Positions 58,481 to 64,000 of a stretch of 64,000 nt of DNA are shown in pieces. Under the pieces are notes generated by a model that saw only the letters and a list, made by a program, of their open reading frames with translations, was not told where the DNA came from and searched no databases. A program made the position numbers and the translations under genes. This stretch comes from Leptodactylus fallax (lineage: Eukaryota; Chordata; Amphibia; Anura; Leptodactylidae). Positions within the stretch are counted from its first letter, which is position 1; each line of letters begins with the position of its first letter. The DNA is taken from NCBI GenBank assembly GCA_947044405.1, contig CAMRHE010000206.1:2046001-2110000 (forward strand), read 5' to 3'.

Positions 58481-58742
58481 AGAAGGGATCCTAGGTTAAC
58501 ATGTAACTTGGCCTGTTAAGATGTTTTTGATTGGAATAGCTTTAAGTTTTAGTAAATGTGACCTGCAAATTCAACAAATGACCATTTTCAGTACTTTACA
58601 ACCTATAGAATGTTTAGAAACTCTGTTGGGTATAATTTTTTGGAATTTTGATTTTTTTTTTGTGGATTTTGATTTTATAATTTATGAAAAAAAAAAAAAT
58701 CCCTGGGAGGTTTGTCCAATAAAATGTGACTTTCTGTCCACA

Positions 58743-58871
58743 TTTTTCGTGCTTTTCGGGTGGAAACCAGGCGGACCCCATTATAGTCTATGGGGTCCAC
58801 GGGTAACCACTTTTTTAAGCAGATTAGGTTTCAGTTCGGGGGGTCCCCAAGCAGTGTGAACCTAGCGTAAG
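58743..58871. repeat. GGTTCACACC-type MITE fragment
   Basis: It carries CCCCATTATAGTCTATGGGG and ends AGTGTGAACCTAGCG, matching the copies at 4588 and 6229. The left end is truncated. Confidence 0.65.
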
Positions 58872-58968
58872 GGTTGAAGATATGAACATTATACTGACTG
58901 TCATTTGCAGCGACCATTTAGGAAAATCAGAGAAAAATATTAGTTGCATAATAATTTGGAAAGCGGTG

Positions 58969-59865
58969 TAGTACTTCTTCTAAATTATGTCTATGGCCTT
59001 TCACTTAGCCAAACAGTACCCTGCTTTGCACTGAAAATGGGCAATAACCCTGTAACTGCTGTCTGCAGATGGGTATCTTTTTCCATTTGGAGGAGATATT
59101 CTGGTTTGTCTTTAATCTCAGATCATGTTATTGAAGTTTCTTAAAAACCAGGTGTTGATCTATAGGGAGCTACCTTCCAAAACCTTCCCTGGAAACAGGA
59201 ACTGATGTGAATAGCGGCAAACTGTGTACAGCAAAGCAAAACATGCTGGTGCTATATAAGGAGCAAGCTATATAGAAACACTCAGAGAAGGCACAAACAC
59301 AAATTGACAGCAGGTCTGAGAAACTGGAATGAAGTTATTCCTCAATGGGGGAGCAGGATGTGGTTTGGTGTGTGTGTAAATCCAGATCATACTGCTTGGG
59401 AAAGAATCATAAAAAGGGAACAATATGCACAACTATAAAGTGAAGGAGGATTTTATTACAGCTCTATTTCACAATAGTCAGTGTATTGTCAGCATGCAAT
59501 GCATATTTTAATAAAAGTCAAGATGCAAAGCATATGAATGGATTACTTCTAATGAAGTTTATTGACAGTGGCTCATAGGCAGCCAAACGTCCCTAAAATT
59601 AAACACGTTCTGTACTAAAGATGCATAAAGGTATGTTCACATGTAGCAGATTTGTTGCAGGACTTAGTTGCAGGTATCTGAATGGGGCTGTTTCCGCAGC
59701 ATGTACAGTATACGGATATTCACAAACTCAATTTGTGGCCCAATGGCTTTATAATTTTGCACGCAATACCTCAAGCTTCCAAACAACATTGCATGTCCAT
59801 TGGTCTGCACAAGTCAGTAGGTCTTGGTCCTTTGTTTACTTTGTGTGCCATCACTCTTAAAAGGG
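58969..59865. other. No gene seen
   Basis: Unique-looking DNA without recognisable coding sequence. Confidence 0.5.
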
Positions 59866-60270
59866 AATGCTTTAGGCTTTATTCACACAACAGTGAAAAA
59901 GTCTTTTTTATTATTATTTTAATGGCCATCACACGGCCAGTTTATGAACAATATGAATGAATGAGTGTATTCTCATATGTACGTTTTTTTGACAAACAGA
60001 TTAAAAAAAAAAAAAAAAAAAAAAAAAACACACACTCTCTTCCTATCTTTGTCCTTTTTGATAAACACATGGATCAATAGGAAGCAATGGGTCCATAACA
60101 GGACATAAGGTGAAAAGAAAAAAAAAAATGTCCTTTTTTTTTGCCCGTTTTCACGGATCCCTCAAAAGACTCAAGTCTATGAGGGATGCTCCATGGATGC
60201 AAAACCGTTGTGCAAAAGGTCCCTTTTTCAAGGTCACTTTGCACCTTGGTCATGTGAATAGAACCTTACA
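59866..60270. repeat. Inverted-repeat element with CTATTCACATG-type ends
   Basis: The left GGCTTTATTCACACAACAGT is mirrored by TCATGTGAATAGAACCTTA at the right. It contains A26 at 60002-60027 and a palindromic CCCTCAAAAGACTC region. Non-coding. Confidence 0.5.
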
Positions 60271-60984
60271 CTTAGTAGTAGCTGTACTGTGCACAGTCAG
60301 TTGTTATAAAACATACAGGGTGCCCAGTGTGCAAACTGACAGACAATGAAGAGGCCGCAGCTTGCCTGACATCGCAGACCCTTCCAACAGCTGAGAGACA
60401 GGGGTGGAAAGAGTCGCACCCCCATTCTATGGCCCATCCTATACAAAAAACCATCAATTACGTGATCCCAGAAAGATGTTCTGGCTGGAATGTAATCCGT
60501 TCAGTCATTTTGTGCTACGATAAAACATAGCTTTGACTATGACAGAAGTAAAAACTGTACTGCTCGGGCTCCATTGCTCTGGCATGCATCTATAGAAATG
60601 CTGAAGATCAAGGTCATCTTGTGGAGAAACCTTAATTAAAGTCTCCACATGTCATTGATTCTTCTGTCCGTCCTGCTCTTGAATATCATATGAAATAGAA
60701 TATTATAATAGCATCTCCGAAACCGATAATTATACAGCGTATCAATATTTCTTAAATGGCTCTTTATATCTGTGTTGTGTTTGAGGCCATATCTGCAGCT
60801 TAATGGCTATTGATCAGGAGAAATGAGAGCTGGAGTAAACAGCGAAACCTCCGAGACTCTGTAATAAGGGATGTTACATCACGGTCATTCAACACAGGTC
60901 ATCGTAGTCGTGCAAATGTATAACGATACAAATGGCTGAACTTTATGTTTATCAATTCTTTATGCATTGGACATATATCTGATC
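60271..60984. other. No gene; repeat-poor segment 60640-60950
   Basis: The segment 60640-60950 lacks repeat phrases and homopolymers and has even composition, so it may be conserved non-coding DNA. This is untested. Confidence 0.35.
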
Positions 60985-61674
60985 TTATAGGAAATCTGTT
61001 GCAATAAATATGGTACCTGCAGGCAGCATGTCATAGAACAGAAGGGGCTGAGCAGACTGATACATACCCACCAAGAACAAAACAACCCATACTCTCCTGT
61101 CCCCAGCGCTACGGTTTCTCCCAACATGGTCTGGTCCTGCCACTCCGGGGTCTTGTTTTGATGTCCACCCCACACGTGACCGCTAAGAAAAGGACATGGG
61201 ACGTCACAGGTGATGTCCCGGTTCCTTTAATAAGACCGCTGATTGGCCTCAATGGTCACGTGCAGTGGGGACTTCCCCTAAAACAGGACCCTGGAGCAGC
61301 AGGACCGGACCGCGGTGGGAAACAGGAGAGTATGGGTTGTTTTTTGTTTTTTTCTCACCTTCCCTGGCATCCTTGCAAATAAACTATAATCCTGGACAAC
61401 CCTTTAATTATTTATTCATTCAAGTCCCTACACCCAAACTAGGGAGTCCAGTGGGTAGTCCTACTAAGTGACTGTCAGCTATCCACAGTCATACTGAAAA
61501 GGCCCTCAATTACTTTAAAGGACCACCTAACGGACTGCTAAGCAAAGAAGAAAATACATTCATGAAAATAGTGAAAATTGGCTGTTTTCCTACTATAAAC
61601 TATATTTCAATTTGCTCAGCTCTGCTTGCTCTATAACATGCTGCTTTCCAATCAGCCACCATGTTAAAGGGAAC
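60985..61674. repeat. AAAGGGAACCTGTC-type element interrupted by another element
   Basis: The left part (GCAGGCAGCATGTCATAGAA) is mirrored at the right (GCTCTATAACATGCTGCTTT). This matches 47134-47694, with roughly 300 extra bases in the middle that form a separate inverted-repeat element. Confidence 0.65.
61065..61360. repeat. Nested inverted-repeat element
   Basis: Left arm: AACAACCCATACTCTCCTGT, GGTCTGGTCCTGC and CACGTGACC. The right arm mirrors it: GGTCACGTGCAGTGGGGA, GCAGGACCGGACC and ACAGGAGAGTATGGGTTGTT. Arms are ~100 bases around a ~90-base centre. Non-coding. Confidence 0.75.
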
Positions 61675-63252
61675 CTATCAGGTGTTTTGTCAATCCTAAA
61701 CTGACCCCAACATGTGCAACATCAAGTGATGATCTTTCCTATGATGTCCCTCACAGAGATTTCTGTTGCAAAAAAATGGCAAGTTATAAGCGTTTTAAAA
61801 CCGTAGACTGGCATATGTAAATTTACCTTAACTATACACAGGGGCGGAGAACAGCTTCATCTAGTCATGTAGTCATCATGGTGTATGATCAAGCACAACG
61901 GACTTCCAAACAAGACAGCATGGGTTGAGCACCCAGTCAAGTGCCTTATTCAGCTCAATGCCAGGTAGCTGCTTCTCTGTAGGTTCATGGTAGAAGGAGA
62001 AGTTGGAGGACAATCTCATGAAAAGGACAACCTCTTTAAGCCTTCAATAGTACCTAGCGCTCAACGTGCTGCAGCAATATGCTGTTCCTTCACCAATTTT
62101 CCTTGTTCTCATATCACACTTGGTTATTGCAGTTTGCTGACAGCAGAAAGGTGATCATGAATACACAAAGGCTAAATTATTGGAAACCGCCACAGGCCAA
62201 ATCTGGTGACAAAGTATTAGCTACTGCTTCTAGAACCTGTGGCAAATAACTTGTTATCCTTACACACATGACCCAAGGACTGGTTTTCTTGGAACCCCCA
62301 ACAAGCATATTGGCCTTAGCCTGGGTATTCAGATACCGGAATACAAACAAACAAAGGCATAGATACACTAAACTAGAACAAGAACGCTTCTGGCACATCA
62401 TAATGTGAACATTTTTGGTTTTCATGTATATTGTCAAAGTTAATTATAGCTTTTAGCACAGTAAAATCAATGACAACTCCCAGACACAAAAGAATACTTT
62501 AGTACTTTTCACACTAAGCAAATATCAGACTATGGTACTCAATAATCCCATTGACCAGAAATAAAAATTTTTTACAAAAGGCTTTTCTCCTGTACCGAGC
62601 CATCAGCTTTGACCTTATGTAATGACCTGGCAACTGATTTGTTACTTAACAAGAGCATTTAGCAAATTGTAATACATAAACTAACATTTGCTATTAATTC
62701 ATGAGCATGAGTGGCATCCAGGAGGTGCTCGACAGTCATACACAGCGAGTGCGGCCGCTCTGATTCATTCCATAAAGCGAAAAACATAATTAGAATCTGA
62801 ATGAGGTTCCACATTACAGTGCTTGACTGAGGAGCGAATATGTTGGCCATGTTAATCAATGTAAACAGGTACTTTAGTTCGATAGATTAATGCTGCAAAG
62901 AGAATAGGTGGAATTTGGAAAAGGGGCGGGGTCACTATAACTCACTTAAAAACAAATGACTTGTGTGTCCTTAAATGGCACAAAGCCAAAACAGTCTCTG
63001 ATAACAGGAGAGTCTCGTGAAGCTCTGATCCTCACTACCCAAAATATGGAGAGCCCTGAATGGAAAAAAGAAAGGGCTTTAGGAGGCGCTATTTTTGTAA
63101 AATGTAGGTGATGTGCTTAAAAAAGGAGGAGTCAGTATGCTATTATTTAAGAAGGGGCACATAGGCATGGGCTCCACCTTCTGCCTTGAGGTGGCGAGAA
63201 GTACAAACACCCACCCTGCCCCTTTGGTTTTTTCTTGAGATTTGTTTTTTCT
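61675..63252. other. No gene; partial repeat to about 62030
   Basis: AAAGGGAACCTATCAGG at 61664 and GACAACCTCTTTAAG at 62020 may be the ends of a further inverted-repeat element. The segment 62640-62890 is repeat-poor with mixed composition. No exon was recognised. Confidence 0.4.
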
Positions 63253-63253
63253 G

Positions 63254-63399
63254 TGTCTTTTGAAGCTTCTATGTATCATAGTACATAGCAAGCTGCAGAA
63301 TGCTGCTTAGTCTTATCCATCAAACATCTCCAACCTCTCCTGAATGATTGATTTATGATTAAATCAAAGTTCAGCTTTGATCTGGTCAGAAATCAACTT
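63254..63399 (+). repeat. Direct repeat, copy 1
   Basis: It shares TCTATGTATCATAGTACATA, GCTGCA-AATGC, TGATTTATGATTAAATCAAA and CTGGTCAGAAATCAACTT in order with 63806-63966. The pairing suggests a tandem segmental duplication with a ~552-base period or two copies of one repeat. Confidence 0.85.
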
Positions 63400-63805
63400 T
63401 TCAGTGCAGTCGTCACAGCTTGGTGGGAGTCGATGCCCAAAGTTAAGAAGAAATATGCTCCCACATGCCCACTGCCTTCTAGTGGTGGCATTCCGGAAGA
63501 AGATTTGCTGGAAATTAGGAAAAGATTACAGTTGGCATGGAATGGTTTTTTTTGGGTTAAATTGTTGATTTCTGTTTCCAGGTTATAATAATAAATTAAG
63601 CTGTGGCCAGCCCCACATAACCCACAAGTCAGTGTAATGTGGTTATTTGGATATGGTATCCACCGGAAAAAGAAAAAGCAAGTCACCTATTTATGATGGC
63701 AAGATGTAGTATGTCCGGTCAGTCTATCCCATGTAACACTAAAGTCTATGTACATTTTTTTTTGGCTAGAAAGTAATTTTTGCCCTGTGTTTTACTAAAC
63801 ATGTT

Positions 63806-63966
63806 TGTCTTTTGAAGTTTCTATGTATCATAGTACATAGCAAGCTGCAAAATGCCATTCAGAGTCTTGTCCATCAAACCAGTAAACTAACATCTCCAAC
63901 CTTTCCTGAATGATCGATTTATGATTAAATCAAAAGTTCAGCTTTGATCTGGTCAGAAATCAACTT
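63806..63966 (+). repeat. Direct repeat, copy 2
   Basis: It is about 90 percent similar to copy 1 by eye, with a ~17-base extra stretch (CAGTAAACTAACATCTCC region). It reaches almost to the window edge, so the duplicated unit may continue. Confidence 0.85.
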
Positions 63967-64000
63967 AGATCATTCAGGAGAGAGAAGAGCGAGGGATTGC

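Larger units (their letters stand above)
57331..58968 (+). mobile_element. Decayed Tc1/mariner-like element with a nested MITE
   Basis: The left terminus has TTCCAAATTATTATGCAA after TA (57329-57330). The right terminus is its mirror TTGCATAATAATTTGGAAAG followed by TA (58969-58970). About 1.64 kb. A GGTTCACACC-type MITE fragment lies inside at about 58743-58871. The transposase is broken by stops and frameshifts. Confidence 0.85.

Noticed and set aside
63254..63966. LTR retrotransposon
   Set aside because: The direct repeats are short, the interval is only ~407 bases, and there is no primer-binding site, polypurine tract or gag-pol sequence.

Overview
This window looks like nuclear DNA from an amphibian, most likely a frog or toad. 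It is AT-rich and contains no host protein-coding exon, rRNA or tRNA gene that I can support. It is packed with vertebrate-type transposons: Tc1-like elements with TA target sites, an L1-type LINE, a CR1/L2/Rex1-group LINE tail, a Penelope-like element with a GIY-YIG endonuclease, and many short inverted-repeat elements of types I associate with anuran genomes. The organism call is inference from this repeat repertoire and from remembered repeat families; no search was run.

Layout. 1-12.6 kb: unique AT-rich DNA with inverted-repeat MITE-like elements (1210-1817, 1830-1966, 2050-2510, 4568-5063 with a second element nested inside, 6229-6419, 6598-6833, 9138-9287, 11009-11290) and degenerate minisatellites (5240-5460, 9390-9580, 10395-10940). 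12.66-13.24 kb: 5'-truncated LINE tail on the minus strand. 18.57-20.06 kb: the best-preserved gene of the window, an uninterrupted Tc1-like transposase of 338 codons (18944-19960). Its catalytic spacing counts as DD35E. Homopolymer-rich, apparently degraded sequence lies on both sides. 20.8-25 kb: repeat copies, a minisatellite, and an old Tc1-like element (22119-24886) carrying at least three later insertions, one of them an L1-related element with ORF1 but no recognisable ORF2. 26.31-27.37 kb: truncated Penelope-like element with a 13-base target duplication, inserted in a repeat whose uninterrupted relative lies at 21.5-21.9 kb. 32.53-38.77 kb: a near full-length L1-type LINE on the minus strand. 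ORF1 and ORF2 are open apart from three frameshifts, all at or beside G/C homopolymer runs. 39-53 kb: low-complexity junk, microsatellites and dispersed repeats. 53-59 kb: an interrupted repeat, a Penelope-like tail, an internally deleted Tc1-like element with ~100-base inverted repeats (55336-56270), and a decayed Tc1/mariner-like element (57331-58968). 59.8-64 kb: more inverted-repeat elements, two nested, and a direct duplication at the right edge.

Functionally the only machinery here is that of mobile DNA: one plausible intact cut-and-paste transposase, one nearly intact copy-and-paste LINE, and many non-autonomous passengers. I found no convincing new cellular system. The most notable items are the intact DD35E transposase, the LINE that may be intact if its frameshifts are consensus errors, the ORF1-only L1 derivative, and the layered insertions whose order can be read from target duplications. 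Stretches not listed look like ordinary intergenic or intronic sequence.
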